This document shows, piece by piece, positions 9,281 through 19,560 of a stretch of 64,000 nucleotides of DNA. This DNA is from Eutypella sp. D-1 (lineage: Eukaryota; Ascomycota; Sordariomycetes; Xylariales; Diatrypaceae). Position 1 is the stretch's first letter. The number at the start of each line of letters is the position of its first letter. The stretch lies in contig JAJTTP010000004.1 of assembly GCA_023313575.1 (NCBI GenBank), positions 2,976,001-3,040,000 on the forward strand, given 5' to 3'. Below the pieces are notes generated by a model, which saw only the letters and a list, made by a program, of their open reading frames with translations, ran no database searches and was not told the origin of the DNA. The translations under genes were made by a program, and so were the position numbers.

Positions 9281-9987
9281 ATGGCCGCCGCCGCCGCCAG
9301 CAGGGTCCCAGACCCTTACGATGTTCCCTCCTCTTCTCCCTCCTCTTCTCCCTCCTCTTCTCCCTCCTCTTCTCCCTCCTCTTCTCCCTCCTCTTCTCCC
9401 TCCTCTTCTCCCTCCTCTTCTCCCTCCTCTTCTCCCTCCTCTTCTCCCTCCCCTTCGCCCCCTCCACCCCCTCCACCTAAACGAAGAAAGGTGGGCGCGG
9501 CGAGACAACGGCAACGTATGTATCTGCTTACCGGCTGTTATAACAACTTCGCTAACCGGTTAATTCAGCGCCTTTGACAGCTGAGGAGGCTGTTAAGGCG
9601 AGATATGCCTGCGTCCGCTCCTGTTGGCCGTCTGTTCGTCCGTCTGCGCCGTCCCTCGCCCCCCTCCTAGACCTCCCGGCCCGGAGGGCGTTGCGGCACG
9701 CCGCCGGGCGAGGTGACTTCAACCTTCCGCGGACGGCGAACAGCGCCAACCGCAACGTCAAAGCGGCGTTGCTGCAGGTGTCTGGTCGAATACCGACGGT
9801 CGATGCGAGTCAGTCGACGGTGGCGGTCAAACGGTGGGTTGCGCAAAGGCGGCGGTGTCGGGAAGAAGTGAAATCAATATGCGAGAGTCTTGTAACGGCC
9901 TTCTCAGCAATCTCTTGTCTGTCGTTACCTCGTCGCACGGCTGGAGTTCGTCATAATCTTGCTGTTGAAGCATGGGATAGAGGGTGA
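9281..9987 (+). CDS. Unrecognised low-complexity protein with SSSP repeats and an NLS-like motif
   Basis: Exon 1 (9281-9515) starts at an ATG in the context AAACCATGG and encodes a poly-Ala start, about ten copies of SSSP from a 12-bp minisatellite (CTCCTCTTCTCC), a Pro run and PKRRKVG, which resembles a nuclear localisation signal. A 53-nt intron (GTATGT...CTAAC...TTCAG, 9516-9568) leads in phase to exon 2 (9569-9987), which begins LTAEEAVKARYACVR and has no domain I recognise. The joined frame is 217 residues. Strong splice signals and phase agreement support a gene; the lack of homology, the low complexity and the location among transposons argue caution. It could also be a fragment of a larger degraded gene. 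Confidence 0.4.
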
Positions 9988-11118
9988 TGCCCGCCGTTTG
10001 TAGGGGGTTGCGCGGCCACTAGGCGGGCCGGTCTATCACGGCACTAACAGTGAGGTGCCAAGAATAAAATTTTCAAGGGAAGGTGTGGTCGTGCCGTAGG
10101 CACCTGCCTCCTAGAAAATATCGAAGCGCTTTACTTTCCGCTTGGACGGGTGCTTTGCAGGGCTCCCGTTATTCGGGTTCGAGGCGGTGACGATGAAGCA
10201 CTGGTCGATCCTGCGCTTAACATCAGCGGAGATATCCCGGTCCGGTTCCGGTGAGCGCCGCTTTCGCAACATGCGGGGCGCTCGCACTTAGGGTTTGCAA
10301 CGAACCCGCATCCTTTAGACAGGCCTTATCATGGGCGGGAGTTATGAAGAAGCTTGGACGCCTTTCTCGGGCATTAATACCGAACTGTTCACTTAAAAGT
10401 GCATAATGATATCGCTGAAAATACGTGTAGCTTTTATGGTTGTATTTTCGCTATAATAGCTATCTCGGACGGGATGTAATTGGGCCGGCCATTTAATAAC
10501 AAATCTGCCTATACGAACCTTTGCCACTAAAAGTGGTTGTATATAAGTCTGGCATAACCGCTAAAGCGCGTCGGGCGGATTGGCCTGGCAGCCCTTTTAG
10601 TGCTTGATATGGGCTAGTTCTAGTGGACTTTTAGGGCTTAGCGCTGTCGGTGGTGTATAACCTTTGTTAGCAGCATATTTATCCACTTGGGCGCACCTAT
10701 TTGCCATTTTTTTCTCAGCAATTATTTGCCTTAACAGTAATTCCTCAGGTAAACCAGCCGTTTCATAAACAAGGCCATTGTTACGAAATATCTAATATAC
10801 ATATAAACTAACTCTTTATATACCGAATGTAAGATGATAAAGGCTAATAACTATAAATTGCATGGCACCCTAAGAACCCATCGTTAGCAAAGATAAAAGA
10901 ATATATAAGAGAACTATTAAGAGGTTACATGAAAAAGTTTAAACATAGGAGCAAGCGTTATTATGTATATCTCGGTACGCTTTATAAACATAATGTTATT
11001 AGTATATTTTAAGGAAAAAAGAAAAACATAGGGTTATAAATAAAAAACAGCAAGGCTGTATAAGGTAATAAACCAGCTAAACTCCAATACTAACAGCTAA
11101 ATGAAATTTGTAACATGA
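9988..11118. other. Intergenic; no gene seen
   Basis: GC-rich at first and AT-rich after about 10.7 kb. I find no supportable frame, tRNA or terminal repeat pair. The AT-rich part directly precedes the 3' end of the NACHT-WD40 gene on the minus strand. Confidence 0.5.
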
Positions 11119-14100
11119 TTAGGAATTTGATGGTTGTGGAGGATTTGATAAAGATAGCCGCATAATAAACACCTTTCCCGAAACACACCCAATCGCTACA
11201 CTGCCGCCAGATATGGATGAGCAATAAGGCCGAAAGTCTGCTGGTAACCAAAGTAAATCCTTTCCATCTAATGTGATCCAACCTTGATTTTTGTTAATAC
11301 CATAGCCGATACGGTAAATTTGCATATAATCATGCACAGGTTGGCATGATAGGACGGAATGCTCATTTTCTGCGAGAGGTGTCGGTTGAAGCAGGCCTTT
11401 AAGGGAAATGGCCCCAACATCAGTAAGAACAGATTCAGCACCGTTAAAAAATAAGCTTCGAGATACCGTGCCAAGATCGAGCGTTTGCTGTAGCGCGCCC
11501 GTCTCGGCCGACCAGAGCCGGACCGTGTCGTCGCCTGACCCCGACGCTACCAGCTTCGAGTCCGGCGAGAACGCCACCGAGGTAACCACCGAGGTAACCC
11601 AGCCCTCGTGGCCCTCGAGCGTCTGCTGTAGCGTGCCCGTCTTGGCCGACCAAAGCCGGACCGTGTCGTTGTCTGACCCCGACGCCACCAGCTTCGAGTC
11701 CGGCGAGAACGCTACCGAGGTAACCACCGAGGTGACCCAGCCCTCGTGGCCCTCGAACGTCTGCTGTAGCGTGCCCGTCTCGGCCGACCAGAGCCGGACC
11801 GTGTCGTCGTGTGACCCCGACGCCACCAGCTTCGAGTCCGGCGAGAACGCCACCGAGCTGACCCAGCCCTCGTGGCCCTCGAGCGTCTGCTGTAGCGTGC
11901 CCGTCTCGGCCGACCAGAGCCGGACCGTTTTATCGTATGACCCCGACGCCACCAGCTTCGAGTCCGGCGAGAACGTTACCGAGGTGACCAGGCTTTTATG
12001 GCCCTCGAGCGTTTGCTGTAGCGTGCCCGTCTCGGCCGACCAGAGCCGGACCGTTTTATCGTATGACCCCGACGCCACTAGCTTCGAGTCCGGCGAGAAC
12101 GCTACCGAGGTGACCAGGCCTTTATGGCCTTCGAGCGTTTGCTGTAGCGCGCCCGTCTCGGCCGACCAGAGCCGGACCGTCTTATCGTGTGACCCCGACG
12201 CCACCAGCTTCGAGTCCGGCGAGAACGTTACCGAGGTAACCCAGTTTTTGTGGCCCTCGAGCGTCTGCAAACAGTTATCCCAGTTCGTTGCTACTTTCGG
12301 CTTGAGCGATATCCAGGAAGGAATGTCATCTTGAAACGTCCTTCGTATAACGCTTTTTTCTGGCGCAAACGTTAATGCTGAGCAGTATGTCTGGAGTGGC
12401 GCATCCTGTATCGTTGACACATTCGCAAGAATGAAGCGCATAGCATCGTTAAGGAACATTTTTAGTTGTTTGTCGCTTTCGGGCTAAATAAAGTTAGAAG
12501 CTTAATAGTATATAATTATACGATAATTAACGTACTTGTAAAAGTGATTGTAACGGTCGGATGCTTTGTAGGCTTTCCGATGCTCTTCCGGTCAGGCTTA
12601 ACGCTTCTAGCCAATGTAGGAAGTGTTTCTGGAGGAACCTGTGGACTAGCCCGCCATCGGATAAACGATCTGCTGCTTGTTGGATGTGGAAAGCCCAGTA
12701 CTGGCATGCGTATTGAACTTCTGGCAGCAGGCTGTTTGCTATGGTCTTGGATTCGATAGCCGTCCGGCGAGTTCCTGGCCATTGTATTCCGCAGATGTCT
12801 TTTCGAAGAGCTTGGTTCATGACTCGTAAACAATGCTCTGCCAACTGTCCGTGAGTTTTCTTTTCGTTCACCCAGAATTGGCTAGCGTTAGGGTTTTGGC
12901 GCTTCTCCGGGTCCAACAGAAAATCGCGAAAGGAGAGGTGAAACAATCTGACAGGAGAGTCTGGCAACGAAGGAACGTCTAGCACCGAATGAAGCAGCCG
13001 TAACCTGTTGTCAACAGTTTTCTGTGCCGTATTAAGCATTCGTGCTAGGGCTGATGTGGAAAGGGGGCTCGCGAGAATAACGATCGAGCCTACAATGTCT
13101 CGAAACTCCTTTAAAACATTATCCTTCTCCCGTCGGGATACTAATGTCGTAAGCATCTGGTTTAGAACCGGTAGGTATGTTCCGTCAAGCTTAGACTCCT
13201 GGGCTTTGGTTCCTTGCGCCAGAACGTCCTGAAGCTTACTGCCGGGATCGCCGCTATTATAATCGGCGAGAAAACGACAAGTGGTCGCTGCGAAGATGAA
13301 AAGAGGGATGGCCATGGCAACCAGCCTTTCGATTTCTGACGACTGAGGCCAGTTCGACGGGAGTTTTGCACTTTCACACACGAGTCCGTTATACTCGTGC
13401 TTGACTTGAACAAGCTCGTGCTCGAAATATACAGTTAAGTCGTGCTTTATAACCGGCTTAGCTATTTCATGCAGGACCAAGTTTTGGTACATGCCGTCGA
13501 TAGCTTTGAACCCGAGACGGACAGGTAGTTCGGGCCGGCTGGTAGCGAAGACCCGTAATCGTGGAGACTGTAGCGTTCGAGCTTGAGAGAAGAGATCAAT
13601 GATAGTTCGAACGTCCTCCTTTCGCTCGCATTCATCGAGGGCGTCAACGACAATAACGAGGGTATCAGCTTTCGCAGCAACTTGAGGTTGCGATAAAGGC
13701 TTGAGTATGAGCTGCGTGAACTGATCTCGCATCGTCTTTGTAGGAATGGTAGGGTCGGCATCTATTGCATTTTTAACGTGCGGAGCAAGGCCTGGTACGG
13801 TCTTAACTAGCTGCGTAGCCAGAGTGGTGAAGAACTTGGACACTCCTCCTCGATCACCCTCGCCCCTCTTGAAGAAGAAGCTGGCACCGAGCTGGCCGCG
13901 AGCGTGAGATGATTGGGCTACGGTACGCGAGACGGTCGACTTGCCGGTACCAGCCATGCCGTTCAGCCAAAAGATGCCTTTGCCCCCAAAACCATCTGCC
14001 CACTTATGTATATCGTCGAGCAGCTCGACGCGTGTGCCTTGGAGGCAGGTCGCGTTATGTTCTTCGGAATGAGAGTCGAAGGCTGCTCCCTCAGCGACCG

Positions 14101-14646
14101 GGAGGTTAGCGAGAACCAGTTTCTGGTCCATGTCGAGTATATTGCGGTCGACAGCGAGTAGAGTAGTGCTGGACAACATTTCCGTCAGTGGCCGTCTGGT
14201 AGAAGTTAGATCAAGAACACTTACGTCTGATCCACCTGCAAGCTTAGAGAGATTGTCTGCGTAGAGCGCGCCAAACTCTCAATAATCTTTTCGATGTCCC
14301 TACTTTCGAACGGCCATTTCAAAGCGCGCAAACCAATACGCTTCATCGCGGCGCGGGGTGTATTTGGGGTAAGTTTGTTCTTCAGCTGTTCGAGTTGCCG
14401 TTGGCTGTCGTCCAGAGTGGCTCGTAGTTCCCGAGAAGCCTTAAGCCTTTCCCTATGGGGGCCATCAAGAAGCTCTTTGACACTTCTAGACATATTCTGT
14501 AGATCGGTCGTTGTTCTTTGTAATCGGGCAATGTCATCTCGGGCGCCTTGAACATCTTTGGAGTACTGTAAACATAGCGAAGCCACCTTTGCCGATAGTT
14601 CAATCACTGTAATGGCGCTTGTAGCTATGCCGAGGCCTTCCGCCAT
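11119..14646 (-). CDS. NACHT-WD40 NLR-type protein (STAND family)
   Basis: Three exons (14646-14225, 14168-12536, 12483-11119) join in phase to about 1139 residues. The first ATG is at 14646 (MAEGLGIATSAITVIEL); the frame upstream of it has only a GTG. Residues 1-140 match the helical fungal N-terminal domain found ahead of NACHT domains (KWPFESRDIEKIIESL). The NACHT domain has P-loop GMAGTGKST near 210-218, Walker B LVIVVDALDE and a VFATSRPE sensor motif. Exon 3 encodes six WD40 repeats of 42 residues (EGHKNWVTSVTFSPDSKLVA type), then a non-repeat tail ending near SGKVFIMRL. Introns are 56 and 52 nt with CTAAC branch sites. By family knowledge this class includes HET-D/E-like incompatibility and innate-immunity receptors; the ligand-sensing repeats are nearly identical to each other, as expected for repeats that recombine. 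Confidence 0.88.
11498..12270 (-). repeat. Six near-identical 126-bp WD40-coding units
   Basis: Tandem 126-bp units within exon 3 of the NACHT-WD40 gene differ mainly at a few codons (HKNW, HKGL, HKSL, HEGW; SHD, SYD, SDN, SGD). The two units nearest the C-terminus each carry an extra 12 bp that duplicates VTSV. The antisense strand of the array is also open for 308 codons, which is a shadow. Confidence 0.9.
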
Positions 14647-15629
14647 TGCGTTACGCACTTATGTGTTGCTAAAGCGCGATCGCGAGATTGAATAAAAGAG
14701 CGAACACGTTGCAGGATGCGGAATGATACTTAAAGGTCCGCTTAAAGTAATGCTCGGGAAATTCTCAGTAGGCTACGCATCCCCTCGGAAGCTGCACAAT
14801 TTTCATGTCGATTCGACATTCGATGCATGCGACGAGATTACCCCTCAGTAGCTTACAGGCAAGGCTGGGCTGGTTACGAGACCTGCAGGCCTACCCAATC
14901 AGGTCAGGTCGCCTAGCCTGAAAGCAACTGCATGCTTATAGGCTACAATGATGAATGTGGCTTTCAAAAACGCACCAAGTACAGACCGCATAGGACTGCC
15001 ATCGTCGTAATGCGTCTTTACAGACCACGAATATCCGCTGACCGGAGCGATACTGCGACGAGTATATTATTGGCGGATCCGCCTTAGTCAGATCGCATCG
15101 CCTAGCCGCCACGGTCTGTTGGACAACGCACGTATTGCTTAATGATATATGTTCTTTATTCTATAGACTCTGACACGTGTACGCATAGGTGCTCTAGTAG
15201 TTCTATAAGTCGAGGTTTTACTGGTAAAGCAACTTATAGGAACTTGATGCTGAATCTGGTACCCCTAGTTTCCAACACTTCATACATATTAGCTGCTCGG
15301 CATAGATGCCCCGTTCAGCTGGTGGACGCGACGGTTGCTATAGTAGCATCTCTCATCCTCTTTGAAGTCGCCTTGGGAAATGGAGACTTGAAGCGTTCTT
15401 ACAGGGGGATGATCGAAGTCCATAAAGCTTCCAACTCTCGGCGCCAAGATTGAATCGCAGTAAGCGGGGCAAAGCATTTGGTGGGCAGGGCGCTGGGTTA
15501 GTTCTATGCAGTCATCCAGGATTAGAATAGAGTAAGCAATTCATGCCAATCAGCTCAAACCTTTCTGCCGGCAGAAAAATACTGGCAGAAAACAGATGTC
15601 TTATTGGTCCAAACCGATCGACATTCTTA
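14647..15629. other. Divergent promoter region and intergenic DNA
   Basis: Apart from the solo LTR at 15117-15277, I see no gene or RNA. The first part contains the promoter of the NACHT-WD40 gene. Confidence 0.5.
15117..15277. mobile_element. Solo LTR, Copia-like (copy 2)
   Basis: 161 bp starting TGTTGGACAACGCACG and ending TTCCAACA, homologous along its length to 5138-5301 (shared blocks include GTATTGCTT and GGTGCTCTAGTAGTT). The termini are an inverted TGTTGGA/TCCAACA pair. The flanking 5-mers (cggtc, cttca) do not match. Confidence 0.75.
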
Positions 15630-16816
15630 TTAGGGTTGCAGAGCTGAGACTACGCTCCTCCAGTACCTCCCTACCAGACTCACGTCGATGATGTTGTCCT
15701 CTGGTTCCCAAGTAAACTTCTGGTCTCCTGGCCAATCTCCTTCCCATTGGACAAGGTATTCGACACAGTCATTCCCTTGACTCTCCAATTCGCGGTGTAG
15801 CACTAGCTGTTCCACATCGAAAATATCAGGCTCCACTAAAGCAGGCGAAGGCTGTAAATCTTGCTCGTCTTCTCCGTCATCGTTCCGCGCCCGCTTTGGG
15901 TTTCTTGAATGCATTTCCGGTACCGAGTCCGGCCCCCTCTTCCTTTTCGCCGCCGTCTCATCAGCTTTTTCTTGCTCCATACCGTTTGCATCTACATCGA
16001 CTAATACCTTTAGTTTCTCTTTCCAAGCCAGGACCGAACTTGGCTCGAGTTTCTCTTCAGCTACAAGAGACGGTATTCCCGCGACCGCGTAGAACTTTGC
16101 ACCGTCAATATCTTCTTCCCCAATAATTACGCTGTCTTGTTTTCCAAGCAGTGCACCGTTGAGTCCCTCTTGAGTACGCCCGGCAGCACAATCAGACATG
16201 GCCGCACCGACTAGGGATTTATCTTCCCATGCAGCGTTCGTCTCAGAGCATTCGACGTCTGTTCTTTGAGAAGCAACTTGGAAACGGCCTGAAGTATTTG
16301 TGTGCAAATCCACCACAACGTCAGAGTTGTGGCTAATAGGAGAGCTAACTGCCTCGTCCCTCTGAGGCTTGCTGGGGAGACTGATTGTGCCAGCACCAGT
16401 CTCTGACATTTCGTCCTCCTCTGGCAAATGGATTGGCTGTGGTAAGGCCGTCCCTAGCGGGTTCTTGTTGGTGCCATGTTCATCTGCGTACGGTTAGTAT
16501 GTCTCAGTGAAATGAGAAACTTACTACGGTATCGATTACCATCTTCATTCTCTGGTGGGTACTGCTGATTAAAGAACTCTTGTTGGTTCGTTGGCGTTTC
16601 TGACTGTCCCCTTAGGCGTCCAGGAAAGGCTTTTACGATCGGCGGGATTTCTTCGTCGTTTCTTTTCTTAGCAAGTTCGGGTTTTGAATTAAGGTTGATA
16701 GGGGGCCGCTTGCTGGATTCGAAGTGACTAGCCACACCCTTAAGATTTCGGCCTTTTTCTTTGGTCCTAAGGTATGCAGCGGCATCGAAACCAGGCTTAA
16801 ACTGAATGATTGCCAT
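15630..16816 (-). CDS. Chromodomain-like protein
   Basis: Two exons (16816-16525 and 16483-15630) join through a 41-nt intron (GTAAGT...CTAAC...GCAG) to 381 residues. The ATG at 16816 is used because the frame upstream has only TTG. The N-terminus (MAIIQFKPGFDAAAYL) and the acidic middle have no domain I recognise. Near residue 240 there is a basic stretch (AAKRKRGPDSV). The last 70 residues form a chromodomain-like module: FDVEQLVLHRELE, EYLVQWEGDWP, TWEPEDNI, followed by a helix. Chromodomains bind methylated histone tails; a chromatin role here is inferred from the fold alone. It neighbours two NLR genes and a RIP-mutated transposon block. Confidence 0.72.
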
Positions 16817-17402
16817 GATAGGCAAGCACTAATCAATAAACGTATTAAGAAGCTTACGAATTATTAAAGATGAAATGGATTGTGCAGAGTTCGAGACGAG
16901 GGAAAGCAGAAAGTTTATATTATTTAGACCTTCAGAAAGCTCCTTCCTTCCATAGTTTCAAATAGGCAAGTGTTACGTTCTTATACAAGGCACTTTCGTA
17001 AGGCAGACTTCCCCCCCCTTTTAAAACCACTTGGGTTCTACAACAAAAAAGCAAATCACCACTAACGCTTTTCGAGACCCTTCGTCTGGCTTCCAGGACG
17101 TAGCTATATTCTACACTTGTCAGGCTAGCTCTTATCTGAAACATTTTATAACTTCGGCAAGGATATATATTTCAGCAACAGGCTTAGTAGGACGGCCTCT
17201 CCGCTATTTCAGTTTATGTTAAATATATGGTAGCTTCTTCATTGGATCATATACGACACTTAGATAAAACGTCCCACTGCACTAGCCGTCCTGGAACGGT
17301 CAGGAGCATCTGACCGCTATCCCTGGTCTGCCGATCCGTGGTGTTGATTTCTATGCGCCAGGGAACTGCTAATCAGAATGAGAATATCACACCCTCACAG
17401 AC
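16817..17402. other. Intergenic; no gene seen
   Basis: Contains the promoter side of the chromodomain gene and AT-rich unique DNA. No frame, RNA or terminal repeat is supportable. Confidence 0.45.
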
Positions 17403-19560
17403 CGAGGCTATGTAATGAGTCAGGGACAGGGAAAAGCTAAAGACCAACCAACACATTGTCAGACCAGCGACCACAATAATATGCTTTCAGATATGGTCAT
17501 CCAAGTATCTCCATAGGTTTTAGTTGCTCCATAGAGTCGAGACGATGTTGTATTGGCCGGGCATGCCGAGTACCCAAGAATATTCAGTGATTGGTTGGCA
17601 CCGTGAAGATGATATCCTCCGGGCTGTTACTACTAACTCTTTCCAGGGCAGCAGATTACATATTCTACTTTCTTTAAGGCGCTCCTGTTTGCCCAGAAGG
17701 AGTTGGAATATAACGTAACCGTAGTCTAATCGGTGATGACCGAGATGAAACCCCCACCCCCCTTCGGTGGAATGTGGCGCTGAAAGCCTTAGGTAAATGA
17801 CTTCATGATGCTTGCGGGCGTGGTTCTGGGGGCTGTGACTTTTATTCCAGGTAAAGCTTATGCTTGGCCCGTGATAAGACATGTTTACATTGGCTCCAGA
17901 TTCCTGTTTGGCAAAGCTAATCCTACCTATTTCAGCATTATAGCGGCAAAGAGAAACAAACTAGCTGAGTTGGCGGATAAATTCCAGGCATTAGACAGAA
18001 CGCCAGGAGGTTACCAGAAGTTGTTTCTGTAACATTATCAAGCTTGGTGTATCGCGTGCTCGAAGGGCCAGGTCACATAACGAGCCAGCGATCAGGGGAA
18101 GAGTAAGAAGTTACACCTCAACGCAGCTATTAAGGCATAATAACAGTTGCGTTTACGGCTATAAGTATCCCAAAACCTCGTATACGGTACCTTACAGGAC
18201 CCAGATTTCGGCCCCATTTCAGGTTTCTCTTGGATAGGTCATCAGCAGTCATGCTTAGACTACTGAGACAGTTAATGTAACGTTCTATCAACCGGTTACG
18301 CCGAACGTCTAGTTTCACTTGACAATTAGGTACAAATATACTCTCACGGAAAACCGCCCGACTCCTTCTAGGAGTAGATCATGACGGTGATAGCCATAAC
18401 TACAGTCATTGGCCAACCTTTCAGGCGCCGTGGCGCAGTGGTAAAGCTTTATACTGTTGCGAGATAAACCTGCAGAAGGGATCCTGCTCTTAGGCTTCGT
18501 AAGGGTTTCATTTTAGCCCACTCTCGATAAGCTGGGGCTATAGAAGGCAAGGTTTATACTCGGCCTGGGCAAAACAACCTTTACATTGGCCTAAGCATCT
18601 GTTAAGATTCGGTATGACCGGGACTTATTGTTATTGGACTTTCAGCAGGCGAAACGACGATGATGTTATTGTTTTTACGAGCGTGGGTATACCCACTGAG
18701 TAAAGGCCGAATAAGGCTTGTCATACACATTTCTCGTACGGCGCCGCGTACAAGAGCTTCTGGCCCTTTCGATTATATGCACAATCGCTGCGTAGCATGC
18801 AAAATGGAGATCTTTCACGTGCTGCTCTCAGTCGGCACCTACCCTCGCCCTAGCAGCGCTCTGCCAAATTTCTTTTTCTTAACGACGCAGTCATCAGGTT
18901 CCTCAGCCTTATTCTACCCAGGCTTGTTGGTCGCGGTGGGTGTATCGTATCCTGAAAGACGGAGGGCCACGTAATGAGCCAGGAGCAGGGGAAGGACGTG
19001 GACTATGACCTTGTTGACCTAATCTTCAGGAATAAAACTGCCCCTGTTACAGGTCTGATTATTCTGGAATCCTCGGAGTAGCTTTTATGCAGAACCAGGG
19101 GTTCAGCTGTTCCAGGTATCGATTCCTTATGGAGATGTGACTAAGTATCATACCTGAACCCCTGAGATTGTCCACCACGTCGTATTGATCGGATGCCCCG
19201 AGTAAGTTGTTCCTTAGTTCCTTGGTACATCAAACATAGCCTCAACCAACACACCATGACATGCTCAAAGAGAGACCACGCAGCCTGCCTATCCAGACAC
19301 GTCATCTTCCCGCTTCCCTCGCATTACTTACAACATAACGCAACTGCGGCCTGGCCGGATTCATGGTAACCGAGATGAAAATCCCAAACCCGGGTCTGCG
19401 GTGGTCTTCCCTGAGCATGGAGCAGCGATCCCGTGATGCTTTGAACTCGTTCCAAAGCTCTTGTTCCAAGGCCTGCTGGGGTTCATCCGTATCTACCCCT
19501 GAATAAAGGCAGAATGTATGCGTAGGCCGAAGTGAGGCAACTTGCTCATTGGCCCCTCTG
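17403..19560. repeat. Three decayed direct copies of an unidentified unit
   Basis: Landmarks recur in the same order. TAATGAGTCAGGGACAGGG-like sequence occurs near 17412, 18076 and 18970. GTATTG..CGG.ATGCC.AGTA-like sequence occurs near 17548 and 19183. GGTRAYGACCGAGATGAAA-like sequence occurs near 17731 and 19366. A TATGC..GGCC...CATTGGC-like segment occurs near 17860, 18560 and 19525. The copies have diverged heavily by substitutions and small insertions, and no intact frame remains in any of them. The family is unidentified; a dead transposon or a tandemly duplicated, RIP-damaged gene are both possible. Confidence 0.5.
19096..19164. repeat. Inverted repeat (11-bp arms) in the third decayed copy
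   Basis: CAGGGGTTCAG at 19096-19106 pairs with CTGAACCCCTG at 19154-19164. It lies in a segment that looks inserted relative to the first decayed copy, so it may be the ends of a very short mobile sequence. Confidence 0.5.

Noticed and set aside
11408..12334. 308-codon open frame antisense to the WD40 repeats
   Set aside because: It is a shadow of six near-identical GC-rich WD40-coding units and resembles no protein other than as a repeat artefact.
18424..18510. tRNA-like start (GCCGTGGCGCAGTGGTAAAGC, A-box-like)
   Set aside because: No B-box (GGTTCRANNCC) and no acceptor-stem pairing follow; at most a decayed tRNA-derived SINE.
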